Assembly: GCF_026262505.1 (NCBI RefSeq)
Contig: NC_067207.1
Coordinates: forward strand, 30,534,082-30,598,081
Length of the DNA stretch: 64,000 nt
Direction: 5' to 3'
Origin: Trichomonas vaginalis G3
Lineage: Eukaryota > Parabasalia > Trichomonadida > Trichomonadidae
Shown: piece after piece, positions 1-9,802 of the stretch
Layout of the letters: every line of letters starts with the position of its first letter
How positions within the stretch are numbered: position 1 is the stretch's first letter
Position numbers and translations under genes: made by a program
Notes under the pieces: generated by a model
Database searches by the model: none
What the model was told of the DNA's origin: nothing
The model's input: the letters and a program-made list of their open reading frames with translations, nothing else

Positions 1-7
1 CACAGGC

Positions 8-1955
8 ATGCACCAAAACCAACACAACAACCAAACACAACAACCAGCACAGCAACCAACAGTTCAAAACCCTGCACAACAACAACCACAAACAGAGCAA
101 GGACATAAAAGAAGTAGAGAACAAGGAAACCAAGAATTCTTAAAAATGCTTAAAGAAGAGTGTGGTTTCCCAGATACTGTTGACTTTAGTGACAGATATA
201 AAGAAGCTATTGGAAAGTTCAAGGATGGAAATACTGACCCGAACCTATTTAGCTTTATGGCTCAGCACCAAAACGGATATAATCTCAAACCTGGAAAATA
301 CAAGCTCGCTAAGGGATATGATTTAATAGCATATCATCCAAATGACATGGATGAATTTACTCCGAGATATTTGATGTCAGAGCTAAATGACAATTCAACT
401 TTCGTCATGAAACGCGTAAAAAATAGAGACGGAACGAAAGAACAAAAGCTTATGAATGCGGATGACGTAGATAGGGAAATTGTTGAAAACGGTCTCGGAA
501 TATATGAAATGCCAGCAGATGAGGTACAAGAAACTCCACAGGAAGAAGTTCAGATACAACCAGACATGGAAGAAATAGTTCAGCAACAACAGCTAGAAGA
601 GCCTGAAGGAAACGAACAAGTCCTCCTTTGGAAACTAACTTCACAGAACTAGATGAAGATTTGGAACAGCCGAAAAATCTTGACCCTCAACAAGAGTATG
701 CGGAGAATATGGAATCTTTCCAAGAGTCTAAAAAAATTCGGCTGACATAGTAGAAGAATATCGAAAAATGTTTGCCGACATACAAAAGACTCCAACACCA
801 GATGAAAATATTCAGCATAGAATGGAAGAACTGAAAAAAAATGTACACAAATACAACAACCCTTTTTACTTACGAGCATTTAACGTTCAATCTTCGGATG
901 AACTCGGTGAAAATAAAAGGTTAAATTTCAAGAAAACATATAGAAATGAAACATTGTTTAAAGTTCATTCAGAACCTAACCAAGATGGAAACAAACCTAC
1001 TTTTGTTTCTGCAGACGATGGAACTACAATGAGATGGGGTCATAAAGCTAATCCGGATAGGTGGTTCATAAACTTACAACCACAATTCCAAGAAGTTGTA
1101 GACGCAATGGAAGTCAATGGTGAACCAGATATAGCTGGTATTTTAAGCGCGGCTTTAATGCCATTGAAAGATATGAAACATGCAGATATTTTGGACCAGT
1201 ATGAAATGAACATGGCTGATGGAAATATAACACCTGACGTTCTAGAACATTTATCTCAAAGAACTACACAGAACCATAGAGATGGTATATTTGGTGAAGA
1301 GTTTAGAAAGAAAGTTAGGGAGAGAAGGAAGAGAACCTATTGTACATGACCTTGCAAACGAAAGTTTACAAAATGTCATAAAAACTTACTTTGCAGACAA
1401 TGAACGAGAAGGGATGAATATTTAAGAAAACTCAAATGGACAGTACCAAATGAAATGTTAGTATTGAAAAACATGTTCCTTGACAAAATAAAACCAACTA
1501 CAGAAATAAACGACGCAAGACTGAAAGATTGGGTAAAAGCTTTCCCATTCACAAAAGATATAGTTGGTAACATGGAAAGAAAACCAGAATGGCTACAAAA
1601 ACATATATTTGGAAACGAGCATATTCCATATGGACAGGCACTGTTTGAAGAGCTTGAACCGGAAACTCAGGAAAGAGTCATGCAAACAATACGCGAAGAC
1701 TCAAATACAGACTATGACAAACTCTTTCTAGGATATAGGTTACCTGAGATGGGCGACCAGAGCCAAAAGGCAAAAAGGACATGGGAAATTTGCAACATAC
1801 TAGATGAACATAATGCAAAGATGCAACAACTTCAAGCAGAGGGCAATGAAGGAAAAAGAAGAGTTAAAAACTCAGTCAGGAAGAAAGTAAAGCTTGGTCC
1901 ACGTGGGTTCTATTATGAATATAAACCCAACTATTCTATATTTTTACCCATATGA
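8..1955 (+). pseudogene. Large Maverick protein of unknown function, broken by frameshifts
   Basis: Coding-like sequence runs almost continuously but changes frame at least four times: near 616-620, in the A-run near 730, near 1330-1345, and between about 1425 and 1455. Read across the breaks it would be roughly 640 residues. The N-terminus (about residues 1-35) is rich in Gln, Asn and Pro; the middle is acidic with further Gln tracts; the last part (1455-1955) is charged and helical and ends in a basic stretch. I recognise no catalytic motif. It lies directly upstream of the probable major capsid gene, so a virion or scaffold role is possible but is inference. Each open segment has normal composition, which suggests recent decay or base-calling indels rather than an old relic. 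The ATG at 8 may be the true start, but the sequence begins only seven bases earlier. Confidence 0.6.
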
Positions 1956-3576
1956 AATGTACGCCGCTCAGATATAACGCCAACAGTTTTTGGATGCTAA
2001 TGAATGGAAATGTTTCCGAATGGTATAACGAATGCGACAATGCCATTAGAAGGTCAGAAATAGTTCCTGGAACTTACGAATATACAACTGCTGTTTCTTA
2101 TGGAAACGTAGGTGAGTTTGGAGAAGGTTCTTCAACAACAGTAGATATTGCTTGCGACAGGTTTCATATAATTTCTATTGACAACTCTTTCTATACGTGG
2201 AACAAGACATTGAAATAAAACCTTCTGCCAAGTTGTCTGACAAGAAAGGTTGCAATGGAATTTTCTATGTCGGATACCAATATGCTCCAGAAGTTTTCAT
2301 GGGATATAAGATATATTAACTCTGACTTAGTTCAAACAGTAACATGGGCAAACTATGAATGGTTCGCTTTGAGAAACTCAGTACAACCACAAGCTAGAGA
2401 ACAAACAGACCAGTATGCAACTATTGAGAAAATAAGAAGACTTGACCCTAACGTTCCAGGAGTTTATGTTAACCTTTCTGGACAAACTGCAGCAGCAGTA
2501 ACCAAAGTAAAATTGAAACTTAGAGTTCCTTTGTCATCTTTCCTCATCTTCAGGTTTTTAAGATACTTGCCAAACTGGGCAGGAAAAATTTCTATCGAAC
2601 TTACTCCAAGCAAAAATAACTTAGTCATTGCACCAACACAAGACCCATTCACTCTTACAGAAGTAGTGGGAACAAATAAAATGTCATTCGCCGACTTTTG
2701 CAAAACAAAGTTGACTTAGACTTTGGTTTCTCAAACCTCAACACTGAAGTAAACTATTATTTCAATGCTGCTGGAGATGCTTGGGACCCAGTTAAGTTCA
2801 CATGCGAAAAATTTGAATGCAAGAGAATAGAAAGCAGACTTGCAGTCTATATGTTGGACCCAGATATTTCAAATGCTTTAGCTGCCAAATATATTGCAGT
2901 TCCACTTATGTTCCCTATACACCAAATATCTGTCAAAGACTTTGCAGGTGAAGTTGGAAACCAAAGTGCTGACCCAGGTGCAAGAACAGATATTGCCTTA
3001 ACAACTGCAATGAAACATGCAGATACTATGTTTGTACTGTTCAGACGAACTATAAATGACTATTCTTGCTTCTACAACCCTGGTATTAAATACCATATAA
3101 ACATAGATGGCAAATATTATCCAAGAGAAGAATATTCTACAGTTGAGGATATGAGGTCATACAACTTGACATTAGATGCTATGAACTTTAACAACAACTT
3201 CACAACAACCATTAACCCTGAAATGCAAAGTTCTATTATGCCATATGTGAAAGTATGGACTCATACAGGAGGTCAAAAAACTCAATATACAAATGGAGAC
3301 CGTTCAAACTTTTGGCTTGGCATTCCATTTGCTGACTCAGAAGACTTTATGGGTGGTATTTCAACTGTTGGTACAGTTCAAATACAATATACTGGTGACA
3401 GAGACGGTCCAGATGAATTGAAAGCAAAGAAGTTTACAAAACCAATAGCACTTTTCACGGAAGATGCTCTTTTGAAGATTCGTTCGATGAAACCTGCTGG
3501 GGCTCCTCAGATTGGCATAACGACAGCTTCCATCGAGCAGATTTTGCAGCAGGTCAGTAAGTTGTTCTTGAACTGA
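1915..3576 (+). pseudogene. Probable Maverick major capsid protein, frame-disrupted
   Basis: This is a beta-rich, Asn/Thr/Tyr-rich protein of about 550 residues if read across breaks. The ATG at 1915 opens a short frame that stops near 1975. Coding character then passes through the frame of 1952-2218, a third frame around 2195-2310, the frame of 2255-2719 and finally 2698-3576. The final shift falls in a short overlap at 2698-2719. The capsid assignment rests on size, composition, and position just before the penton/minor capsid gene, as in Polintons, where the major capsid is a double jelly-roll. I cannot confirm the fold by eye. At least three frame changes mean it cannot make a full protein as read. 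Confidence 0.55.
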
Positions 3577-3874
3577 CTTCTCTCCGTCAAATATTGACAG
3601 TACGCCAGTTTTGACATAAAATTGTATTATAAACTTTCCTTTAGAAATATCTGTAAGTTTTGAAGTTATATTTTTGTCTGCTTCAAGAACTTTCACCATT
3701 TCAGTTATACCAACTTTCTTTGCTTTATGAAAATATTTTGGTTCAGCAAAAGACTGCTATTCTATAACATTTACCATTGTTTGTATAAAGAACTATTCTG
3801 TCAATGTATTTGTATTGTTTGTGTGTGTAAACTTTGTTCTGCTTCAATTCGAAGAGATACTCAAATACGTCCAT
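3541..3874 (-). pseudogene. Small unknown Maverick gene with one frameshift
   Basis: An ATG at 3874 opens a lysine/tyrosine-rich frame (VFEYLFELKQNKVYTHKQYK) that stops near 3750. Coding character continues one frame over towards 3541 (ITEMVKVLEADKNITSKL, then VLSIFDGEKSVQEQL). Together this gives about 110 residues. The 3' end runs into the tail of the capsid gene on the other strand, so the exact end is unclear. No family recognised. It is divergent from the gene at 3892, with only 17 bases between the two ATGs. Confidence 0.5.
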
Positions 3875-3891
3875 CTTTTATTCTAAGTAAA
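3875..3891. promoter_or_regulatory. 17-bp bidirectional spacer between divergent genes
   Basis: The whole distance between two divergent ATGs is CTTTTATTCTAAGTAAA. It nearly matches the spacer at 18722-18739 (TTTTATTCTAGATAAAAT) and has the same layout as 16517-16533. Each strand reads a T-run followed by A, then about ten bases, then an A-run before ATG. Promoter function is inferred from recurrence. Confidence 0.55.
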
Positions 3892-4234
3892 ATGTCATTT
3901 CCGAAAAATAGAAGCGTGAGTGTTTCAAAAGGTTTAATGGCGGTGGCAGATGTGAAGTTAAATTCACCAACTCAAACAAACAGTCAAAGTGTTGTTGTCA
4001 ATGTCAAAGAAAGAGATGTTGAAGTGGGGAAACCATACGAAGACCAAAGATGGTATAACAATAGTTCCTGTAAAAGAACAACCAACATATCCTGAAGTTA
4101 GCAGAGACTTAAGTTCTGTTGCAGATATTCGAAACGACTACCAACAACTGAAAGACAAACTTCAAACTCAGGAGAAGATTTGTCAAGCTTTAGGTATAAT
4201 GTTAAACTTGGTCGAACACAACCCTGTAAAGTGA
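3892..4234 (+). pseudogene. Small coiled-coil Maverick protein, one frameshift
   Basis: ATG at 3892 starts a frame (SFPKNRSVSVSKGLMAVAD) that loses register near 4045-4052. The product then continues one frame over to a TGA at 4232-4234. The second half (VADIRNDYQQLKDKLQTQEK) looks like a short coiled coil. About 113 residues if joined. Lying between capsid genes, it may be a minor virion or assembly protein; that is inference. Confidence 0.5.
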
Positions 4235-4473
4235 ACTCATATGTCATTGCACCTCATGAAGTTTTGAAAGAACTATTGAAACTTTTGACAGAGGCAGACG
4301 ATATAAACATCAAAGAAATAGAACCCGACATTAGTTGCTGTGGTGTTTCATATAATGTCATTGACAAGATATACGTTATGAAAGGAGGTGAAACGTTGAA
4401 CTTAAAGTATAGTTTCCCAGACGTCATAAAAATATTTGACGACCACAACATTTCATTAAAATTTATTTGCTAA
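4231..4473 (+). pseudogene. Small unknown protein lacking an ATG
   Basis: A frame of about 80 residues (from NSYVIAPHEVLKELLKLLTE, with a later CCG motif) begins exactly where the preceding gene stops. The codon at the expected start, 4231, is GTG; no in-frame ATG occurs before 4378. A single A-to-G change of the original ATG would explain this. It ends four bases before the penton gene. No family recognised. Confidence 0.45.
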
Positions 4474-4477
4474 GTAA

Positions 4478-5278
4478 ATGGCAGAAGACACAATGGTTTA
4501 TACTATTACGACTAAAAACCCTGAGTCATATAATTCTATAACAACAAACTTACAAAGTCCTCAAGGACGATATTGTAAACTAACTTTAAACACGATGACG
4601 ACTAAAGCCTGTTTTGCTCTTTTGACACCAGAAGACTTTGTTGTTGTGAATGGTAAAAAATACTCCTTTGAAGATACTTACTCAGATATACCACCAACAG
4701 GTTTTGTTGACTTATTTAATACTTTAAGGACGGATGTAACATGTGCTGCAACTAGAGCAGGTTTCATTATGTTTGGATGTCCGACTGAGTTTACTATAAA
4801 CGATATGAGCTATAATACAAAACTTATATCTGGTTTTTACTACCAACAGTTTCCTATAACAGGAAAAGGTGTCATACAAGGTTTGTCTGTTCCATTGACT
4901 TTAAGTACACCTATTTTATATATTGTTTCAAACTTAGGTTCAAAGTGCTATTCGAATGTCGACAGAAACTACTATGACCAAAAGATACTTATGCGTATAA
5001 ACAACACTTTCTCTGCTGGTTTGCCTATTGTTCATTCGAATGCAGAATTTTCAACCTTAGTGAACTCAAACACTTTGGCAAGTATAACGTTGACATTAGT
5101 TGACGCAAACTTTGTTCCTGTAAAACTTTTATGTCCTATGTATTTGTCAATGACGGCAGAAAGTTTCGAATTGGAAGATGCAACTGGTGAAAGTATTGTA
5201 TTACAAGAACAACTTCAACAACAAATAGCTCAAGAACAACAAATGCAACAAATAGCTCAAGAACAAAGTCAAGAATAA
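4478..5278 (+). CDS. Putative penton / minor capsid protein (single jelly-roll)
   Basis: Intact 266-residue ORF. The body is beta-rich with few charged residues, and near residue 215 it has the segment FVPVKLLCPMYLSMTAE, the style of C-terminal strand I associate with minor capsid (penton) proteins of Maverick elements. The last 30 residues are a Gln/Glu repeat tail (QQQIAQEQQMQQIAQEQ), probably an exposed flexible end. It follows the broken capsid gene and two small proteins and precedes the helicase. Function would be the pentameric vertex capsomer. The assignment is by position and style, not by a search. Confidence 0.6.
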   Translation: MAEDTMVYTITTKNPESYNSITTNLQSPQGRYCKLTLNTMTTKACFALLTPEDFVVVNGKKYSFEDTYSDIPPTGFVDLFNTLRTDVTCAATRAGFIMFGCPTEFTINDMSYNTKLISGFYYQQFPITGKGVIQGLSVPLTLSTPILYIVSNLGSKCYSNVDRNYYDQKILMRINNTFSAGLPIVHSNAEFSTLVNSNTLASITLTLVDANFVPVKLLCPMYLSMTAESFELEDATGESIVLQEQLQQQIAQEQQMQQIAQEQSQE

Positions 5279-5306
5279 AAAAAATATTTTTTTTATTTTT
5301 ATAAAA
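5279..5306 (+). promoter_or_regulatory. AT-only spacer and leader before the helicase
   Basis: The intergenic bases are only A and T, with an A-run, ATATT, a T-run and TATAAAAATG at the start codon. Comparable blocks precede 6580 and 7508 and the minus-strand genes that start at 10417, 12030, 12972 and 15288. It may act as both 3' end signal of one gene and promoter of the next. Confidence 0.4.
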
Positions 5307-6543
5307 ATGTACAGAATAGATGTTTCAGATTTTTATGACTTCCAAGCATTCAGAAATATGTGTCCATTTAGAGACTATAACAAAGCAGTCGAGAATTTGA
5401 AACGTTTAGTCATTTATGTTGACTCTGCCCCAGAATGTTATGTCATGAAAGAATGGGATGTTGTCTTTAACAAACCAAGAGCAACAATAGTGTCTGAACA
5501 AGAATGTAGACAGAAACTTAAGAAAATAAAAGTCGTACAAGTTGGCATGAAGATGTTAGATGCTTGGGATATCTTATTGTCAAAACTTGAAGATTTTTCA
5601 GTTCGAGGTATAAAGTTCTATACACCTTCTCCAAACTTCTATTCTATCTTCACTGGATATAAATACGAACAAGTAGAATGGAAAGAAAATGTTATAGAAG
5701 CTTGGTTAGACCATGTCAAAGAAATTATATGCAATGGAAACGAAAGAGTCTATGAGTATATCTTATGTTGGTTTGCAAACATCTTACAACATCCAAGTGC
5801 TAAAAATGAAACTGCTCTCATTATAATTGGAAAACAAGGAACTGGTAAGAACACTTTCTTTACAGATATTTTGTGCAAACTGTTAGAGGGCTATTCGAAC
5901 CCTAATATGACAAACTTAGAAAACATCTGCGGTAAATTTAACTCTTCAATAGAGAATATGAAACTTATAGTATGTAACGAACTTCAAAGTATAGATACAA
6001 CAAAGGTTTTAAACTCAGATGCTTTGAAGAGTCTTATAACAGACAAAGTTGGAGTTGTTGAAAGAAAATATAAAGACCAAAGAGTTTGTGAAAATGTTGC
6101 AAATTTCATCATGGTTTCAAACAATGTTGTTCCGATGAAGTTAGAAAGTTCTGACAGAAGATATGTAGTTTGTCAGAACGTCAGATTCTCATATGCAAGA
6201 TACAGAATATTTTGACGACTTAGCAGAAACTTTGACACCTAACTTTTACAACCACTTGTTCTCATATTTTATGACATTAGATATTTCAAAGTTCAATCCA
6301 AGACAAATTCCACATACCGAAGAGAGACAAACATTGTTAGAAGCAAACAAGAGTGTATATGAACTGTTTATAGATGAAACTGACTTTGTGTCATTAGATG
6401 AAAGGTCATTGTACGATTCGTATAAACAATATTGTCAAGAATATGGTTATATGGCAGCTTCTAAACGAACATTCTTGGCAAATGTCAAAAGTCTTTTAGA
6501 TGTTCAGAATGGTGTATATACAAAGAAAAATTTTTCTGAGTAA
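5307..6543 (+). pseudogene. SF3 (D5-like) helicase with one frameshift
   Basis: The first frame (5307-6215) holds the ATPase core: Walker A GKQGTGKN at residues 175-182, Walker B-like LIVCNE ending at 225, motif C VSNN at 270-273 and an arginine-finger type DRR at 283-285. This order is that of superfamily 3 helicases of D5 type, used in viral genome replication. A one-base shift near 6170-6185 moves the coding frame to that of 6193-6543, which supplies the conserved C-terminal part. Total length if joined would be about 410 residues, short for D5 proteins; no primase domain is seen at the N-terminus. Whether the shift is a mutation or base-calling error is unknown. It is followed by an SSB-like gene, forming a replication pair. 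Confidence 0.75.
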
Positions 6544-6579
6544 ATTTTAAAAAAAATATTTTTTTATCCGATAGAAAAG

Positions 6580-6999
6580 ATGGCAAAATTCATCTCAGTA
6601 AACAAGTACATGTCAGGACTTAAAGAAGAACTAGACCCATTCACATATTTGAATGTTTACTTCTACCATTTTGAAAAGTCTTCATTCAGCAAAGTTTGGA
6701 ACATCGAACCAGTTAAGTTTGCTATTGTGACTAAAAACGGTGCAACTTTTGAAGACTTATACATTGACGGTATGTTGACAGTCAAAGAAAATTTTGACAG
6801 AAAGTTCTCAAAACTCGAAGAAGGTAAAGCATACAAACTTGTTATACCTTATGAACCAAAGAAAGCAGACGACTATGAATATTATGAGTCTAAGATAGTT
6901 GAAGTTCAAGGTAAATTGGGTAAAAAGATTTTAGAGTCTAAGCCAGTGTTTGCCCCTAAAGAGGAAGAGAACATTGACATTGACCCAGAAATGTTCTAA
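6580..6999 (+). CDS. Small acidic-tailed protein, candidate single-stranded DNA-binding protein
   Basis: Intact 139-residue ORF with an ATG preceded by an AT-rich leader. Its body alternates hydrophobic and basic/aromatic residues, as an OB-fold would. It ends in an acidic tail (EEENIDIDPEMF) with a terminal Phe. Acidic tips ending in an aromatic residue are a hallmark of bacterial and T7-type SSBs, where the tip recruits replication partners. Location directly after the helicase fits. No search was possible and the fold is not proven, so this is a reasoned guess. Confidence 0.4.
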   Translation: MAKFISVNKYMSGLKEELDPFTYLNVYFYHFEKSSFSKVWNIEPVKFAIVTKNGATFEDLYIDGMLTVKENFDRKFSKLEEGKAYKLVIPYEPKKADDYEYYESKIVEVQGKLGKKILESKPVFAPKEEENIDIDPEMF

Positions 7000-7020
7000 A
7001 AATAAAATTTTATTTTTACA
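7000..7020. terminator. Short AT palindrome between convergent genes
   Basis: AAATAAAATTTTATTTTTA lies between the stop of the SSB-like gene and the end of the minus-strand remnant at 7018. Its AAAATAAAATTTTATTTT core is a perfect 18-base palindrome and could serve transcription ends on both strands; that is inferred. Confidence 0.3.
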
Positions 7021-7450
7021 TGTCAAATTTCTTTTTCTCTGGCTCTGGCTCTGGTTCTTTCTTCTCTTCTACTTTCTTTTCTTTCTTTCTTTCTTTTCTT
7101 TCTCTTCTTCTTCTTTTTTTATTTATTTCAAATTTCTCAGAACCATATTTATGTAAAAGTTCTTTGTCCTTTAATAGCTCTTCTATTCTGTTTTCTATTT
7201 CATCTTCAAGAACAGCGCATGTGTCTTCTTTGCATTCTAAGAACTTTTGTTGACTTCATCTTTCCAAGAGGCGTCATCTCTGTCAAAATCTTTCATTGAC
7301 AAACTTAAAGACTTCCTCTGCTTAATGTTTATTCTTGTCATATTCCCAGAAACAGAACTTTAGAACAAATTCACCTTTCTTGTTTACACTATGTAAGATT
7401 TTTATGACAGAAAGTTTTGCTGTTCGAAAAAGCTTGTTCTCGAATATAGA
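7018..7450 (-). pseudogene. Decayed lysine-rich gene remnant
   Basis: The minus strand shows coding-like segments in changing frames. An upstream part reads KILHSVNKKGEFVLKF, later VFKFVNERF, and a C-terminal part about 75 residues long contains CAVLEDEIENRIEELLKDKE, a Lys/Arg/Glu-rich run and a PEPEPE tail that ends in a stop at 7018. At least two frame changes and stops interrupt it, and no clear ATG is visible. The plus-strand Ser/Phe-rich frame here is its shadow. Function unknown; the Lys-rich charged tail could bind nucleic acid. Confidence 0.45.
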
Positions 7451-7507
7451 TAGCGAAAATCGCTAGACATTTTCAAAAAGATAAAAATTTTTAATTTTTC
7501 TAAAAAT

Positions 7508-8383
7508 ATGTTAGAAAAAAAGTTTGCTGACATTGACAAAAAATTTGAGAATGTTTTAAACAAGAACAAGAGGAAGTTAGAAAATGCTCAGATAAAACCT
7601 ATACATGACAAGTTCTTATTTGCTCAGAATGGTATAACAGGTCTAATTGCACCACCTGGGTCGGGTAAGACTTTCACTTATCTTAAAATGGCTGCACAAC
7701 AACAAGAACTAGATGAGAAGAACCCATTCTATGAGTTAGTTGTTATTTGTAGTACTTCTGGTCAATTTGACCAAACCGTCAATTCGTTCAAAGATATTAT
7801 AAAGAAGTCTAAGTTAGTATGTATAAAGGATACTGAGTTGTTAGATTGGATAAAGAAGTACCAAAGAAGGGTTTTGAAGTACAATGCTATAAATGAGTAT
7901 ATAAATTCGAAGTTTAAAGACCCAAATGAGGAAATGCAGAGAATATTAGAGAAGAAACACTTCAGAAACAAACAGAAAGAGATAGAATACATTTCGAAGA
8001 AATTGCAATCTTACGATTGGAAAACGTACCCTCATAGATGTCTTCTTATCTTAGATGACTTTGCTTCTCATCCTTTGTTAAAGAACAGAGAACAAGATAT
8101 GTGTCGAATTCTTAAGAAGCTCAGACACTTTAACATCTCAGTCGTAATATGTGTACAGACAGCAAAGAGTTTAAGTAAGGATGTTAAAAGAATACTTACT
8201 GACATTATACTTTTCCCTGGATTGTCCGAAGACGATTTCATGGAACTTATGAAAGAGTCCATGGCAGGTAAGTTTGACAGACATGAACTATGGGAGAAGT
8301 ACAAAGTCATACAAGACCCTCATACTTCTTTCAGAATTCACATCTACGCGAACAAAGTTCAAATTGTAAAAAGTCAAGCTTGA
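7508..8383 (+). CDS. Genome packaging ATPase (A32/FtsK-HerA type)
   Basis: Intact 291-residue ORF. Walker A APPGSGKT spans residues 48-55 and Walker B LLILDD spans 179-184, with the spacing and size of Polinton and virophage packaging ATPases. A lysine-rich N-terminal segment of about 35 residues precedes the P-loop. After Walker B comes SVVICVQTAKSLSK, resembling the sensor region of the family (Q in place of the usual polar residue). The enzyme would pump element DNA into capsids. It is one of the few undamaged genes in the left part. The AT-rich leader before ATG matches other element genes. Confidence 0.8.
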   Translation: MLEKKFADIDKKFENVLNKNKRKLENAQIKPIHDKFLFAQNGITGLIAPPGSGKTFTYLKMAAQQQELDEKNPFYELVVICSTSGQFDQTVNSFKDIIKKSKLVCIKDTELLDWIKKYQRRVLKYNAINEYINSKFKDPNEEMQRILEKKHFRNKQKEIEYISKKLQSYDWKTYPHRCLLILDDFASHPLLKNREQDMCRILKKLRHFNISVVICVQTAKSLSKDVKRILTDIILFPGLSEDDFMELMKESMAGKFDRHELWEKYKVIQDPHTSFRIHIYANKVQIVKSQA

Positions 8384-8908
8384 AAAATCTAAGTGTTTAG
8401 TCTTAGTCTGTTGTGGTGCTGCAGCTTTCGGTTCTTCTGGCTTTGGAAGACATTCAGGAAGAGGAACGTCGGATGGAAGAACTTTTCCTGTCTGATGGAA
8501 GAGTTCTTCCTGTCGGATGGAAGGACTTTTCCAGTTGGAAGGAAGGACTTTTCCAGTTGTCGGGAAAATTTTTTCTGTCGGAAGGAAAAACTTTTTCTGT
8601 CGTTCGACCAAAAAGTTCTCAATTTTCGAAAATTTGAATGGTTTACGGACGAACAACTGGAAAAATTTTTCCTGTCTGATGGAAAACTTTTTCTGTCGGA
8701 AGGAAAAACTTTTTCTGTCGGATGCAAGAGTTCTTCCTGTCGGATGCAAGAGTTCTTCCAGTTGTCGGGAAAATATTTTTCTGTCGGATGGAAGAGTTCT
8801 TCCTGTCTGATGGAAGGACTCGGAATGCCAGAAGGATTTGACAAGACAATTTAACTTATAGAGCTACCTGAGCCATCTGAAGTCAAGCGTAAAAATAAAG
8901 AGTGCAAT
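8384..8908. repeat. Degenerate tandem palindromic repeat array (core 8455-8835)
   Basis: Multiple copies of a module around GGAAGAGTTCTTCCTGTCGG and GGAAGGACTTTTCCAGTTG are packed into about 380 bases, in two blocks separated by an AT-rich spacer around 8610-8655. Many modules are self-complementary. Reading frames stay open on both strands because of the repeat period, so the long ORFs here are not evidence of a protein. One minus-strand frame between about 8385 and 8470 reads PEEPKAAAPQQTKTK and may be the tail of a real repeat-containing protein. Confidence 0.6.
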
Positions 8909-9715
8909 TTACTCTACTTGTTTGAAGTTGTCAAAATACTCTGTTATTTTTTCCTTTAACAATGGCAAATCTTCTTTGAAGGTAAGAATTGTACAACCTT
9001 TCATATCATAGTGTGTTTGAGGTAACGTATCTTGAACTATCTGTTTAACATCTTCATTTGGTGTCATTGAAATCGGTAAGTTTTCGCGATAGAACCAATT
9101 TCTGTCAGATTTGTAAATCTTAGCAAGGTCGTAAAAGCTTTTGTTGTTTCTTCTGACTAAATGCAACATAACCATATCTCTGTCTTCTTCATTTTCCATC
9201 TCTTCAGTGTAAATCATATACTTATAGTTCTTTTCCTTACCTTTTGGTACCGAACGTGGTATTCTTTTCTGTATGTTTTTGTCTTTTGCTTCAAGCTTGT
9301 TCTCTAGCTCTTCACGTTCTTGTCTATGAAGTTCATCTAACATCATGAAAATATAACAAGCGTAACGAGGTGAAGCCCACATTGCAACAGCATTTACAAG
9401 AAGTCTATGTACATACCAACCTCTCAAACCATTTGGCAAATTTTGACGATTTTCGTACGGAATCTCGACCCGCGGTTTTCTACCGGTCGCAAACATATGA
9501 GGAAATTCTTCTAAAAGTTCTTTTGTCTGTTGGTTTTCAAACCAATGACGTGCTTGCTTTGTAGAACGAAGAGCATTCAAAATACTTTGCATTTGGTACA
9601 TGTCATCTTTGACCGAACGAATGAGACGGAGTTGTTTGTTATACTGTATGTACTCGTATTCTTCATTTATGGCTTCATGAACGATAGCAGTTGTTGTGTT
9701 CTCTGTTGTTGACAT
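8909..9715 (-). CDS. KilA-N domain protein
   Basis: 268 residues from the ATG at 9715; longer readings need a non-ATG start. The central part has the KilA-N signature: ARHWFENQQTKELLEE, a basic-aromatic segment, then GWYVHRLLVNAVAMWASPRY at about 120-140. A charged helix (DELHRQEREELENKLEAK) and a C-terminal domain of about 110 residues follow. KilA-N proteins are DNA-binding proteins of large DNA viruses and phages, often regulators fused to C-terminal effector domains. The leader contains TATGTAAAGACA, similar to TGTAAGAACA before neighbouring minus-strand genes. A partial copy of its middle is found at 10570-10650. Confidence 0.7.
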   Translation of the reverse strand: MSTTENTTTAIVHEAINEEYEYIQYNKQLRLIRSVKDDMYQMQSILNALRSTKQARHWFENQQTKELLEEFPHMFATGRKPRVEIPYENRQNLPNGLRGWYVHRLLVNAVAMWASPRYACYIFMMLDELHRQEREELENKLEAKDKNIQKRIPRSVPKGKEKNYKYMIYTEEMENEEDRDMVMLHLVRRNNKSFYDLAKIYKSDRNWFYRENLPISMTPNEDVKQIVQDTLPQTHYDMKGCTILTFKEDLPLLKEKITEYFDNFKQVE

Positions 9716-9802
9716 ATCTGTCTTTACATACAAAATAAAAAAATAAAAAAAATAAAATTAGCGTTATTTTCTATCTTGTATAAAAGACCAAAAATAAACG
9801 CT

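Noticed and set aside
5279-6580. Programmed frameshift in the helicase
   Set aside because: No slippery heptamer or downstream structure is apparent near 6170-6185, and neighbouring genes show many random frame breaks, so a mutation or base error is simpler.
7020-7253. Plus-strand Ser/Phe-rich frames (68 and 77 residues)
   Set aside because: They are the complement of a Lys/Glu-rich minus-strand coding remnant ending in PEPEPE; composition fits the minus strand only.
8393-8854. Overlapping ORFs of about 150 residues on both strands
   Set aside because: They arise from repeat periodicity of the palindromic modules; no strand shows non-repetitive conserved protein features except a short tail.
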